NCBI RefSeq assembly: GCF_900110415.1
Contig: NZ_FODR01000005.1
Coordinates: 425,683 to 489,682 of the forward strand
Direction: 5' to 3'
DNA: 64,000 nucleotides
From: Mucilaginibacter sp. OK283
GTDB lineage: Bacteria > Bacteroidota > Bacteroidia > Sphingobacteriales > Sphingobacteriaceae
Part shown: positions 26,068 to 34,783 of the stretch, piece after piece
Numbering within the stretch: the first letter of the stretch is position 1
How the letters are laid out: each line of letters begins with the position of its first letter
The notes under the pieces: model-generated
What the model was told of the DNA's origin: nothing
The model's database searches: none
What the model saw: only the letters and a program-made list of their open reading frames with translations
Made by a program: the position numbers and the translations under genes

Positions 26068-28433
26068 GTTTCTATACTGTTTTTTTTCAGCGACTTTGTT
26101 TGTATTGCAGAGCCTGCAAATGATAGTGTTATTTTGTTCACCTGGCTACGGGGCACCTTTTTATCTACCGAGATAGTCCATTCTGTAAAAAGGGAGGGTT
26201 GAAAGTAAGCGGCCTGTAGTTCCTTACTAATCTCGCCCGGAATGTCGGTGATAATTTTACCATTCTCTTCATGATATCCGAATGTGAGTTTTTCGGGCTT
26301 GCTGCTAAAACTAAATTTCTGTTTTTTGTACTGGTCGGCATATACACCAGAAGTGCGGATGCTTACTTTAAGCATTTTAGCAACGTCGATGCCATGTACT
26401 AACGCCTGTACGCTGGTTACCCTGGCCCGGTCCATATCCTGGAACAGTTCTGAATCCGTTCCAACAGCAATGGTAATTTGCCCATCTTTGATAAATGCCG
26501 CAATTGCGTCTGTATCAGTAATATGGATACTATAGCCCTCTTCGGATATTTTAAAATCCTGCGGCTTCGGTTCAAATTTCCCCAGTGCCTCCGCATAATC
26601 CGTTTTCATCGAGGCCAGATCATTGGTAAGTTGCGCGGCTGTTTTTAAAATAGAAGGAGCGACTGTGGATTCCTGCAAGGCCCAGTATTTATATGCCCGG
26701 GTATAATTTCTGATAGCCAGGTACATATAAGTTTTCATGTTCATTTGCAATACATAAACGTTATGCAGGGTGTTTTTATCTGTCGCGATATCTCCTTCCA
26801 GCGCTTTAAGATAGTCTTTATAAGATTCAATCATGTTTGCGCTTACCTTTTTTTGCATATATAGCCTGGCCAATTCCTGGGTAACCTGTACCATGGCTGC
26901 CTGCGCGGCTGATTGCGCCTTTCCGTATATCGAAAGGATATCCAGTTGCTGCCGGTATTCTGTAGCGCCGGCAATGCTTTCACCTTCTGCACCCCTCATC
27001 ATATCATCTACCTGTAACCGAAAAATGTCCCACTCGGCCTGGCTGGAAATGTCACCGGAATCAGGTATCTCAAAGTCGGTAACAGCTTTAGTATAATCCA
27101 TGCTTTTGGCAACCTCTCTTAAATCATTCATGAATTTAAAAGTGTTCTGCAGCATTTTTGCTATGTTTTCGAGCTTTGACATAGCCTTGGATAAGTTGCC
27201 GATAGCCGTGGCAAATTTTGATACTGTTTTTGCCGAATCTGCTGCCGCAGCGGCGGCTTCTCCTGCTTTGGCCACCGCACCGGCGGTAGCACCCGCAGCG
27301 GCTACATCGCCAACGCACATTGCCCCTATGGATGCTGCAAAAGTGCCCACGGCCATACATATCTGAAAAGCAGCTTTTAAGGTTTGGTCGCGCTCCCATA
27401 TCGCTACGCCTGCCTTAAAATCGGCGGCAGCCCGCATACTGGCTATATTTGCCGATGTCATGTTGGCTTGTGCCTGTTCGTATGCATTTTTTGCGGCATC
27501 AAGGTTAGATACAGCTTGTTTTATTAAGCTATCGGTAAATGCAGCGGTATTATTAAAATAAGTAAGCATTTGGTTTCCGGCCCTAATCTGATCGGCTTTA
27601 CTTACCGCGTCCTGGGTTACCAGGTTGTATTGAGTTTCATAATTGCCAACAGATGCCAGATAGGCGGTGGCAAGTGTTTCGTAAATGGCAGGGCTAAGCT
27701 GCGGTATAAAATTTAAATTACTTGCTTCAAGCGTAAGTTCGCCCAACAGGGCCGAGCTTTGGTAATAAAGATCGGCGAGGACAACGTTATTTTGAGAAGC
27801 AGCCTTAACCCAGCTAAGTATAGCCCTTGCCGCGCCTGGTTCGGCATCTACAAGGCGTGTACTAAACTGGTAAAGAGAGGAAAGTGTGAGCTGCAACTCT
27901 ATGCCAGGCAGGGGATGTACGGGGTTATCTGTAATGAGTTTAAGGTCTTTTGAATACAAGTCGACCAGTTGAGTTTTATAATTAGCGTGTTTAACATGAA
28001 TACCTAAGCCTGGAAAATCGGCGATGGCGAAATTTTTATTTTCATCGGAATGCGGGCCTAAAGTGTTTATTTTAAGTTTGCCGCTAATTTCTGTGGCAAA
28101 TAGCATAAAAGTTGCAGCATTGGTTGAGCTAAAATCGATGTTAACCACCGATGAATTGCAAACCAGTCTGCGACTAATGATAAATATCCCGCGGTTAAAA
28201 AGCTGGATATTGGCAGCCGGCATCTTTACAATATCTGCGATGATATATACAATAACCGATTTGTTTTTATCGGCGCTTGCCAATACTTCGTCCATATCCA
28301 CAAACAGGTCGCGGAAAATAAGCTGACCGTTAAAGGGAATTGTAGCGGTTGTGCATGGTATTTTATCTTTTGATAGCTGGGCGTTTTTATAATAATCGGC
28401 CCAGTCTTTTTTGTCATGTACTGAAATTGCCAT
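26043..28433 (-). CDS. Large helical protein B, candidate alpha-pore-forming toxin subunit
   Basis: Protein of 796 residues with three regions. Residues 25-165 look beta-rich (NGQLIFRDLFVD; INIDFSSTNAATFMLFA-type strands). Residues 180-620 are long helices with coiled-coil character, broken by an Ala/Gly-rich hydrophobic stretch at about 354-400 that could insert into a membrane as a hairpin. Residues 630-796 look beta-rich again; LFTEWTISV and VNKITLSFAGSA recall the C-terminal strands of TcA-type insecticidal toxins (weak, from memory). No signal peptide, so release would need lysis or a dedicated exporter. It is coupled to protein C by overlap. Confidence 0.75.
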   Translation of the reverse strand: MAISVHDKKDWADYYKNAQLSKDKIPCTTATIPFNGQLIFRDLFVDMDEVLASADKNKSVIVYIIADIVKMPAANIQLFNRGIFIISRRLVCNSSVVNIDFSSTNAATFMLFATEISGKLKINTLGPHSDENKNFAIADFPGLGIHVKHANYKTQLVDLYSKDLKLITDNPVHPLPGIELQLTLSSLYQFSTRLVDAEPGAARAILSWVKAASQNNVVLADLYYQSSALLGELTLEASNLNFIPQLSPAIYETLATAYLASVGNYETQYNLVTQDAVSKADQIRAGNQMLTYFNNTAAFTDSLIKQAVSNLDAAKNAYEQAQANMTSANIASMRAAADFKAGVAIWERDQTLKAAFQICMAVGTFAASIGAMCVGDVAAAGATAGAVAKAGEAAAAAADSAKTVSKFATAIGNLSKAMSKLENIAKMLQNTFKFMNDLREVAKSMDYTKAVTDFEIPDSGDISSQAEWDIFRLQVDDMMRGAEGESIAGATEYRQQLDILSIYGKAQSAAQAAMVQVTQELARLYMQKKVSANMIESYKDYLKALEGDIATDKNTLHNVYVLQMNMKTYMYLAIRNYTRAYKYWALQESTVAPSILKTAAQLTNDLASMKTDYAEALGKFEPKPQDFKISEEGYSIHITDTDAIAAFIKDGQITIAVGTDSELFQDMDRARVTSVQALVHGIDVAKMLKVSIRTSGVYADQYKKQKFSFSSKPEKLTFGYHEENGKIITDIPGEISKELQAAYFQPSLFTEWTISVDKKVPRSQVNKITLSFAGSAIQTKSLKKNSIETWELQADH

Positions 28434-28465
28434 TTTAATGGAATTAAAAAGTGTAGGTTAAGTTT

Positions 28466-28491
28466 ACAAGCCGGTTTTTTGCCCGGCTTGT
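28466..28491 (-). other. Stem-loop between proteins A and B
   Basis: ACAAGCCGG and CCGGCTTGT form a 9-bp perfect stem with an 8-nt loop in the 78-bp spacer. On the coding strand no T run follows, so it is more likely an mRNA stability or processing element than a terminator. It could set different levels for A and B. Confidence 0.65.
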
Positions 28492-28511
28492 GTTTATATC
28501 ACATTTTGTTT

Positions 28512-29678
28512 TTATGCTAACGCACTTTCTTTCTGGTGTATGCTCACCCTGTTTTTCCGGGTCAGCAACCTTTCAAGATTATCGGCAGCATAAAAAGCCA
28601 CTGTAGGGTTGGGTACTATAGTAATATAAGCGTTAATGCGGTAAGCATTAGCCTCGTCGGCTACTTGCTGCCACAATACTATAGCCGCCTCGATACCAAG
28701 CCCCGCAATAAATGATGGCATATCTTTAATTTCGCCGTTAATAGTGGCCAGTAGGCTGGAAAGGTCATCCTTCAGCGCGTTCCACATGCCTTGTATTTTC
28801 TGAATGGCCGGCAAGGCGTCATCTATTTTTTTAGTGATGCCGGTGATATCGTTATTAATGCGGGTTAAATCGAGCACAAGCGTGGCGTCGGCGGCAATTT
28901 TAGCCTCAAGGCTGTTCACCAGGTCGCCAAGTGCGTCTATTCTTGCTTTTGCCTTGGTTGCTTTGTCGCCATAAATGCCGGCCACAATCCCTGCGGCAAT
29001 AGATCCACACGGCCAAATCCAGGCGTAGCTTGCCGATGTGGCAGCTACAATAATATCGTGCTTATACTCGTCTTCCGCATCGGCAAGGTCAGCCTTATCC
29101 TGGGCCAGTTGGGCTTGCATTGTTTTAATAGTTCCACTTGTTCCTGATATCTTGTCGCTATAAGTTTTAAACAATGTGCCAATGGCCGCTTCGTTAACTG
29201 ATGTATCTAAAGAAAATTTCTGCATAGCCGCTGCAACATTGGTAGCATGGGTTGAAAAAGCCTGGGCTTCATTGATCATTACCTGCAGCGTTTGTTTAAG
29301 CTGATTGATTGATACGGTATCAGTGGGGTCGGCCTCGATTTTTAACAGCAATGCTAAAATAGCCCGGTAAAATATCGGCACTTTAACATTGTAAGCGATG
29401 AGGTTTGAAGCGCACTTTACGCTGTCGGGTTTGGTAACAGTATCAAAAGTGTCGCAAATGTCATATAGGTTTTTGTAACCCTTCACCAGGGGCTCAAATT
29501 GTTCAATGCCTCCGGATGGTACTGCAGGCAGCGTTTTTTGCAAAAGCGCAGTGGTAGTTGGTAATAACATGGCACCGGTAACAAATACCTGTATTGATAA
29601 CCACTCATTGGTAGATAGTACGAAGGTGGTGCCTTTAGCCAGGTCGCGCGGACTAAGATCGATTGTTGGGTTTGACAT
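28512..29678 (-). CDS. Helical protein A, candidate XaxA/YaxA-like alpha-pore-forming toxin subunit
   Basis: Protein of 388 residues, first gene of the locus. Residues 20-200 are long helices with FEPLVKGYKNLYDICDTF (61-78) and NVKVPIFYRAILALLLKI, a pattern that recalls the N-terminal helices of XaxA-type binary toxins. A single hydrophobic stretch at 208-237 (SYAWIWPCGSIAAGIVAGIY) interrupts the helices, as the membrane-inserting tongue does in that superfamily. A second helical part carries MWNALKDDLSSLL and PSFIAGLGIEAAIVLW, shared with protein C. No signal peptide. Length fits XaxA (about 400). Family assignment is inference. Confidence 0.8.
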   Translation of the reverse strand: MSNPTIDLSPRDLAKGTTFVLSTNEWLSIQVFVTGAMLLPTTTALLQKTLPAVPSGGIEQFEPLVKGYKNLYDICDTFDTVTKPDSVKCASNLIAYNVKVPIFYRAILALLLKIEADPTDTVSINQLKQTLQVMINEAQAFSTHATNVAAAMQKFSLDTSVNEAAIGTLFKTYSDKISGTSGTIKTMQAQLAQDKADLADAEDEYKHDIIVAATSASYAWIWPCGSIAAGIVAGIYGDKATKAKARIDALGDLVNSLEAKIAADATLVLDLTRINNDITGITKKIDDALPAIQKIQGMWNALKDDLSSLLATINGEIKDMPSFIAGLGIEAAIVLWQQVADEANAYRINAYITIVPNPTVAFYAADNLERLLTRKNRVSIHQKESALA

Positions 29679-29712
29679 AAAATTGAAAGTTAAATTGGGT
29701 TTATAGATTATA
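29679..29712 (-). promoter_or_regulatory. Conserved leader upstream of protein A
   Basis: On the minus strand the bases before the ATG include TCTATAAACCCAATTTAA. Similar words precede D (TCTATAAACCAATTTAATCT) and E (TCTATAATCAATTAATCT) at the same distance from their ATGs. This is a shared upstream element, promoter-proximal or translational. Confidence 0.6.
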
Positions 29713-30431
29713 TTAATTTGTGTTGAAGCAAAACGCCGACAGATACCGGTTGCTTAAAAAACAAAACTCAACGTACCAGGCAATGCCCGGGCCTTTTGAA
29801 TTATTTGTTTATAACCCCGGTGTTGCGAGTTATTTGATAATGCAAGGTCAGTTATTTGATAAAAGGAAGGCAGGGACAAAACAGCTTTTATTTGAGGGGC
29901 TTTTTAGCTGTAAAAACCGATACAACCAGGTGGAATTTCTGAATATTTAAGGGTGCTAAAAAAAGGATAGCAGCGGCGCCATCTCGCTAACATGGAAATA
30001 GTCTCTTTTTTGGGGTGATTTATTAAGATAGTTGAGGACCCCGTTTTTTGTATGTGATTTACGGAAGCTGTTTATTTTATAGGATGTTAGGTGTAACCTT
30101 TGCAAATGGAACTAATAGCTTTGTTGGCATAGGTAATTGTTCCTCAGCGTTGTATAGGCAGGTTAATCCTTTCCTGAAAAAAATATGGATAGGGCAGGTT
30201 AAGTCCGAAAAAGAGTTATGGGTTACAGAGCCAAATGAGGGGCAGTTATGAATATTGAGGCGGAGGTTATTAATTTAAATCTACCCTTGGCTTTTTCAAC
30301 AAAAGATGCATTAACAGACGCTATTGAAGATATCTTTTCTTGAATATTTCTTCAGAAAGAAAACCTCAAAATATGGATTTTACAGCCGTTCCGCCTATTT
30401 ATAATTAAAAAAGCGATGAGCTGATGCTCAA
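29713..30431. other. Gap with possible gene remnants
   Basis: No firm gene. On the plus strand two short frames overlap by ATGA at 30248: one ends ELWVTEPNEGQL, the other starts at 30248 and encodes MNIEAEVINLNLPLAFST plus 13 residues. Such an overlap is typical of real gene pairs, but both are too short to identify, so these are probably remnants of a decayed locus. Confidence 0.3.
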
Positions 30432-30735
30432 CTAAAGCTTTTCTATTTCTTCGGCAGAAAGTTTGGTGAATTTTGAAATTTGGGCAAGTGGCAGGCAATC
30501 CTTTTTCATTTCTTTGGCAATAGCAATGGCTTCTTCACGTTTGCCTTTTTCGATGCCTTTTATCATGCCTTGTTCCATGCCTTCCTGCCGGGCATAATCG
30601 ATCACATTCTTATTATCCCATTTGTATTTTAAGCTGCTATCGTACATCGTTTTCCTCTTTAGTAAGGTTAATATATGCTGCAATACTGAACACTTTCTCT
30701 CCGAAGATAAACCGTAAGTTTATTCATTCCTGGTA
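30432..30735 (-). pseudogene. Decayed duplicate of the Rpn nuclease C-terminus
   Basis: About 70 codons (MYDSSLKYKWDNKNVIDYARQ onward) match the C-terminal tail of the intact Rpn gene just downstream on the map, and DNA similarity continues past the open frame with a deletion near CTTTCTCTCCGAAGATAAAC. It keeps the Glu/Lys repeat region and the ISKFTKLSAEEIEKL ending but has lost the nuclease core. Confidence 0.8.
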
Positions 30736-30831
30736 TACTCTTTAGGCTTTAGGGAATAAACCTCAAATTGGGGATGTTGAAAAGAAAACTCTGCCTGTTT
30801 TATAATTTAAAAAGAGATATTTTGTGTTTGA

Positions 30832-31716
30832 CTAAAGTTTTTCTATTTCCTCAACAGAGAGTTTAGTAAACTTTGAGATTTGAACAAGTGGCAAGCCATC
30901 TTTTTTCATTTCACGAGCAATGTCCAAAGCTTTTTTATACTCGCCTTTTTCAATACCTTTTTCCATGCCTTCCTGCCGGGCATAATCAACCACATTCTTA
31001 TTATCCCATTTATATTTTAAGCTGCTATCGTACATCGTTTTTTCCTCCTTTGTCAGGTTTGTATATTCTGCAATACTGAACAATTTCTCAAATATGGGTT
31101 TCCGAAGATAAACGGGAATCTTATCCATTTGGCTAAGGTGCTTTAAAACATAAAGCCATCTATCCAAATCGGTTTCCAGTTCGGTCTCCTCTTTCACAAA
31201 TTTACTCAATTCTATATACGTATAACCCAGTTTATCGTAAAAAATTTCACCGGTATCCCTGTTGCACAGGCAAATATCATGCAGGTAACTGTTTGCCGGG
31301 CTATCTTCCAGCGTAAAATCTTCTAACAAAGCTATTAAATATACCTCGGCTATGTTGTAACCCCAGGTGTTTCGTTTGCCTTTTGGCGCCTGGTCGCTTA
31401 TAAGGCGACTGGTATAAAATAAAGCCCTTTCTTTAAAATATCCTTGTTTCGCCCGTTGCACCTCAATTATAAAACGTTCGCCGTTATCACCAGTACAAAG
31501 CAGATCGAATATGGCCGAGCCCTCGTCTTTTAAATCGCCCGGATGTTCGTTTTTATTGTAAACTAAGTCTACAATATGCTTACGCCCCCTGAATACTTCA
31601 TTTAAAAAGGCGGTCAGCAAGTCTTTATTAGGCTCGCTGCCGAATATTTTTTTAAAAGCGAAGTCAACCAAAGGGTCGATATATTTCCCGGTAACAGGTG
31701 GGGGATAGTTTGGCAT
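30832..31716 (-). CDS. Rpn family recombination-promoting nuclease (PD-(D/E)XK)
   Basis: Putative DNA endonuclease of 294 residues. The family start MPNYPPPVTGKYIDPLVDFAFK is at 31716; the frame reaches upstream only from a GTG. FGSEPNKDLLTAFLNEV is followed by the active-site pattern FDLLCTGDNGERFIIEVQ (Asp, then E-x-Q). The C-terminal 60 residues form the charged helical tail (EGMEKGIEKGEYKKALDIAR) typical of these proteins, which varies in length by recombination. A TATATTTG box just before the ATG suggests a nearly leaderless transcript. A broken copy of the tail lies next to it. Confidence 0.88.
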   Translation of the reverse strand: MPNYPPPVTGKYIDPLVDFAFKKIFGSEPNKDLLTAFLNEVFRGRKHIVDLVYNKNEHPGDLKDEGSAIFDLLCTGDNGERFIIEVQRAKQGYFKERALFYTSRLISDQAPKGKRNTWGYNIAEVYLIALLEDFTLEDSPANSYLHDICLCNRDTGEIFYDKLGYTYIELSKFVKEETELETDLDRWLYVLKHLSQMDKIPVYLRKPIFEKLFSIAEYTNLTKEEKTMYDSSLKYKWDNKNVVDYARQEGMEKGIEKGEYKKALDIAREMKKDGLPLVQISKFTKLSVEEIEKL

Positions 31717-31956
31717 AGTCAAATATAAAAGTTTATTCGTTATCCAACCTAGCTGTGAAAGTAGCTCGGGCCTGGCAAAAATAGAAGGTATACGTTGGAT
31801 GACAGCATCGGGGAGCAACTTATCCACATAAATACCTTTTATATTAAAAGTGTGGAAAACTACCTGGTGCCATGTCTCCTAAGCCTTAAATTTAACCCGA
31901 TTAAACCCTTTAAATTCGTGTAATTTTAACAACTTTGCCTGATTATTTTTGGCTCA

Positions 31957-33075
31957 TTGGAAACTTATATACAAATAGTACTATTTCTACTTTTTCAGCT
32001 CTGTTTTATCGTTCAGCTGTACTACCTGGTAAGCAACCACATTAGTCTTGCCGGTTACAAACCCCGTGAGGAGCTGCCAACGGTGTTAATACCTGTTTCG
32101 GTAATCATCGCCGCCCGTAACGAGGCGCAAAACCTACAGGAAAACCTGCCCTCGATACTGGAACAAAACTATCCCGATTTTGAGGTTGTGGTGATAAACG
32201 ATTGCTCATACGACAGATCGGATGAGGTTTTGGAGGATATGGAGCGCCGGTACCCCAACCTTAAAGTGGTTACCATAACCGAGCATGACCGCTTTAAAAC
32301 CGGAAAAAAATTCGCACTTACGCTGGGCATAAAGGCCTCAAAAAACGAATACCTGTTGTTTACTGATGCCGATTGCAAACCCGTATCGGCAAATTGGATA
32401 ACCCGGATGGTAGCCAATTTTGGCGGTGGGGCCCAAATAGTTTTAGGTTATTCGCCGTTTTATCAAACCAGGAGCTTTTTGAATTTGTTTACCCGGTACG
32501 AGTCGGTAAAGGCGGCCACAAATTACTTGTCAAGCGCGTTAAACGGCAATGCCTACATGGGGGTTGGGCGTAACCTGGCCTATACCAAAACATTGTTTTT
32601 TAGTGCAAAAGGCTTTGCATCGCACATGCACGTTATATCCGGCGATGACGATTTATTTGTGAACCAGCACGCCACGCCTTATAATACTGCTATTGAAGTA
32701 CACCCGGATACCTTTATGTACACTGCGGCAAAATCAACTTTAGCATCGTGGTACAGGCAAAAAAAAAGGCACGCCGGGGTAGGTAAATTATATAAGGCCA
32801 AACACCGTAAAATGCTTATTTTTGATGGCATTAGCGGCTTTTTGTTTTATTCGCTGCTTATACTATGCCTGGTTTGTAAATTCGAACCGTTGTTGGCATT
32901 AGGTTTGTTGCTTTTTAGGCTGATTATCCAATTATTAATTTATAATAAGGTGTTCAGGAAGCTGGATAGCAAAGATCTGATTTGGTATTTACCGTTTTTT
33001 GATATCATATATTATATGTATTTAATTGGATTTGGATTAGTTGGGCTACTTTTAAAAACCACCCAATGGAAATAA
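31957..33075 (+). CDS. Family 2 glycosyltransferase, membrane-bound
   Basis: Processive-type GT2 of about 372 residues. One N-terminal helix (residues 5-25), then the GT-A domain with SVIIAARNEAQNL, INDCSYD, FTDADC (DxD, metal and sugar-nucleotide binding), SGDDDLF (catalytic acid) and the acceptor motif WYRQKKRH, then two to three C-terminal helices. No ATG exists before the first helix, so TTG at 31957 is the likely start. A CAACTTTG box about 20 bp upstream is a fair -7 element. The 3' end overlaps the sigma-factor gene by 10 bp. Confidence 0.88.
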   Translation: METYIQIVLFLLFQLCFIVQLYYLVSNHISLAGYKPREELPTVLIPVSVIIAARNEAQNLQENLPSILEQNYPDFEVVVINDCSYDRSDEVLEDMERRYPNLKVVTITEHDRFKTGKKFALTLGIKASKNEYLLFTDADCKPVSANWITRMVANFGGGAQIVLGYSPFYQTRSFLNLFTRYESVKAATNYLSSALNGNAYMGVGRNLAYTKTLFFSAKGFASHMHVISGDDDLFVNQHATPYNTAIEVHPDTFMYTAAKSTLASWYRQKKRHAGVGKLYKAKHRKMLIFDGISGFLFYSLLILCLVCKFEPLLALGLLLFRLIIQLLIYNKVFRKLDSKDLIWYLPFFDIIYYMYLIGFGLVGLLLKTTQWK

Positions 33076-33671
33076 ACGCAAATTTTACCGAAAACGCCAA
33101 GAATGATTTTCACCTGGTAGTGAAGGCCCGTACGGGCGATCAAAAGGCGTATGCCGACCTGATGCACCGTTATAAGGATTCCATATATTTTATGGTACTT
33201 AAAATGGTGAACAATAAAGAGGACGCCATGGACCTTACCGTGGAGACCTTTGCCAAAGCATTTGAAAAGCTGGAAAAATATCAGCCCGACTATGCTTTCA
33301 GTACCTGGCTTTTTAGGGTGGCCACCAACAATTGTATTGATTTTATCCGTAAAAAGAAACTCAATACCCAATCTATCCACGGGATGACGGATGAGGATGG
33401 CGACGAAAAGCCGCTTCAAATTAAAGCCGACGTATTAAACCCGGAAGAAACATCTATAAAAAAGCAGCAAACCCAGGAGCTGAAATTGCTGATAGAAAGC
33501 CTGCCGCCGCGCTACCGCAACCTTATTACCCTGCGTTATTTTGATGAGCTATCCTACGAAGAAATAGCACAGCAGCTGGATTTGCCATTAGGTACGGTAA
33601 AGGCGCAATTGTTTAGGGCCAGGTACCTGCTTGGTAACATCATCAACCGTTTTAACAGGGATGACATCTGA
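33066..33671 (+). CDS. ECF RNA polymerase sigma factor
   Basis: Sigma-70 family factor of 201 residues. Region 2 spans about 20-95 (YKDSIYFMVLKMVNNKEDAMDLTVETFAKAF; WLFRVATNNCIDFIRKKK), and region 4 about 135-195 (LPPRYRNLITLRYFDELSYEEIAQQLDLPLGTVKAQLFRAR). No anti-sigma factor gene is adjacent; instead it is sandwiched between a glycosyltransferase and rsmG with overlaps of 10 and 11 bp, so all three are translationally coupled. It may therefore be regulated at the level of transcription or be constitutively active (inference). Confidence 0.93.
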   Translation: MEINANFTENAKNDFHLVVKARTGDQKAYADLMHRYKDSIYFMVLKMVNNKEDAMDLTVETFAKAFEKLEKYQPDYAFSTWLFRVATNNCIDFIRKKKLNTQSIHGMTDEDGDEKPLQIKADVLNPEETSIKKQQTQELKLLIESLPPRYRNLITLRYFDELSYEEIAQQLDLPLGTVKAQLFRARYLLGNIINRFNRDDI

Positions 33672-34293
33672 TATCGTTTTTAAATATTTTCCCGAACTAA
33701 CAGCGCAGCAACGTGCCCAGGTTGAGCAGCTGCCCGAATTATATAACACCTGGAACAGCCAGATTAACGTGATATCCCGCAAGGATATTGATTTGCTGTA
33801 TGAGCGCCATGTTTTACACTCTATGGGTATTGCCAAGATAATGCCTTTTTTGCCCGGCGAAGGTGTACTTGATGTTGGCACAGGCGGTGGTTTTCCGGGC
33901 ATTCCGCTGGCAATATTATTCCCCCAAACTTCTTTCCATTTAGTTGATTCTATCGGCAAAAAAATAAAGGTTGTGCAGGAAGTTGCCAAAGCGCTGGGCC
34001 TTACCAATGTGAAGGCTACCCATGCGCGTGCCGAAGAAATTGACGAGAATTTTGACTTTGTAGTATCGCGCGCGGTAACCCAATTAAAAGATTTTTACCC
34101 CTGGGTGCGCAGCAAATTCAAAAAGCAATCAGGCAATAAACTGCCAAATGGTATCCTATATTTAAAAGGCGGCGACCTTGACCAGGAGATCAAAGAATCG
34201 GGCCTTAAAGTGCAGCAATATTACCTTAAAGATTATTTTACCGAAGAGTTTTTTGAAACTAAACAGGTAATTTATGTGAAGGGGAAGTTGTAA
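33661..34293 (+). CDS. rsmG: 16S rRNA (guanine527-N7)-methyltransferase
   Basis: Methylates G527 of 16S rRNA using S-adenosylmethionine; 210 residues from the ATG at 33661. NVISRKDIDLLYERHVLHSM is the family signature, VLDVGTGGGFPGIPLAI the SAM-binding motif, and ISRAVTQL-type motif VVSRAV follows. An upstream start at 33631 would lie deep inside the sigma-factor gene and is not preferred. It overlaps the sigma gene by 11 bp. Confidence 0.95.
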   Translation: MTSDIVFKYFPELTAQQRAQVEQLPELYNTWNSQINVISRKDIDLLYERHVLHSMGIAKIMPFLPGEGVLDVGTGGGFPGIPLAILFPQTSFHLVDSIGKKIKVVQEVAKALGLTNVKATHARAEEIDENFDFVVSRAVTQLKDFYPWVRSKFKKQSGNKLPNGILYLKGGDLDQEIKESGLKVQQYYLKDYFTEEFFETKQVIYVKGKL

Positions 34294-34450
34294 TTCAAAA
34301 TTCAAAAGTAAAAATTCAAAATTTCAGTTTACGTTGGCTGCCGCGGGGTTTTAACCCTTGGCTAAAATGGTTTCAGCTTTCAGCTGAAAAGAAGCCAAAG
34401 GCTTCAACTGGCTTTACCCCGGTTAGTTGCGTTAACCTCGCGGGGGCATT
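34293..34450. repeat. Heptad repeat followed by palindromic elements
   Basis: ATTCAAA, ATTCAAA, AGTAAAA, ATTCAAA, ATTTCAG (7-nt period) start at the rsmG stop codon. They are followed by a CGGGGTTTTAACCC palindrome related to the RAYT-type repeats near 5.7-6.0 kb and by CAGCTTTCAGCTG and AGCCAAAGGCTT palindromes. Confidence 0.7.
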
Positions 34451-34540
34451 ACCGTTAAAAGTAAAAATCCAAAAAGTGCATAGTAATCTTGTTCGGGATG
34501 TTTTCCCGGTTGCTTGGTGGAGCATTTCACTTGATTTTGC

Positions 34541-34783
34541 TCAAATCAAGTGATCGTGGTGTTGGTTATCGGTTCGCGATGCGGCGAAGAATATCAGGCC
34601 AATTACAAACAGCGCACCGCCGGCAAATACTGGTAGTTTAAATGTCCAGCTGCCATTGGGCCCGGTAACAATTTCTTTGCTGCCGCTGCTATCAACAGCG
34701 TTTGATGTTTTTTTGTAAAAAAAGTTGCTGGTAATAAACAGCGCAATACCCAAAATGGCTACAATAATTCCAAACTTTTTCAT
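34541..34783 (-). CDS. Small two-helix membrane protein
   Basis: Protein of 80 residues with helices at about 5-22 and 51-69 separated by a polar loop (SSGSKEIVTGPNGSW); the tail is histidine-rich (NQHHDHLI). Function unknown. It appears monocistronic and is bounded by repeat-rich DNA on both sides. Confidence 0.7.
   Translation of the reverse strand: MKKFGIIVAILGIALFITSNFFYKKTSNAVDSSGSKEIVTGPNGSWTFKLPVFAGGALFVIGLIFFAASRTDNQHHDHLI

Noticed and set aside
27136..27399. Cys/Arg/Gly-rich frame on the minus strand inside protein B
   Set aside because: Frame shadow of the Ala-rich hydrophobic segment.
29720..29950. 76-codon plus-strand frame after the toxin-like locus
   Set aside because: GTG start inside the leader of protein A, no motifs, no promoter.
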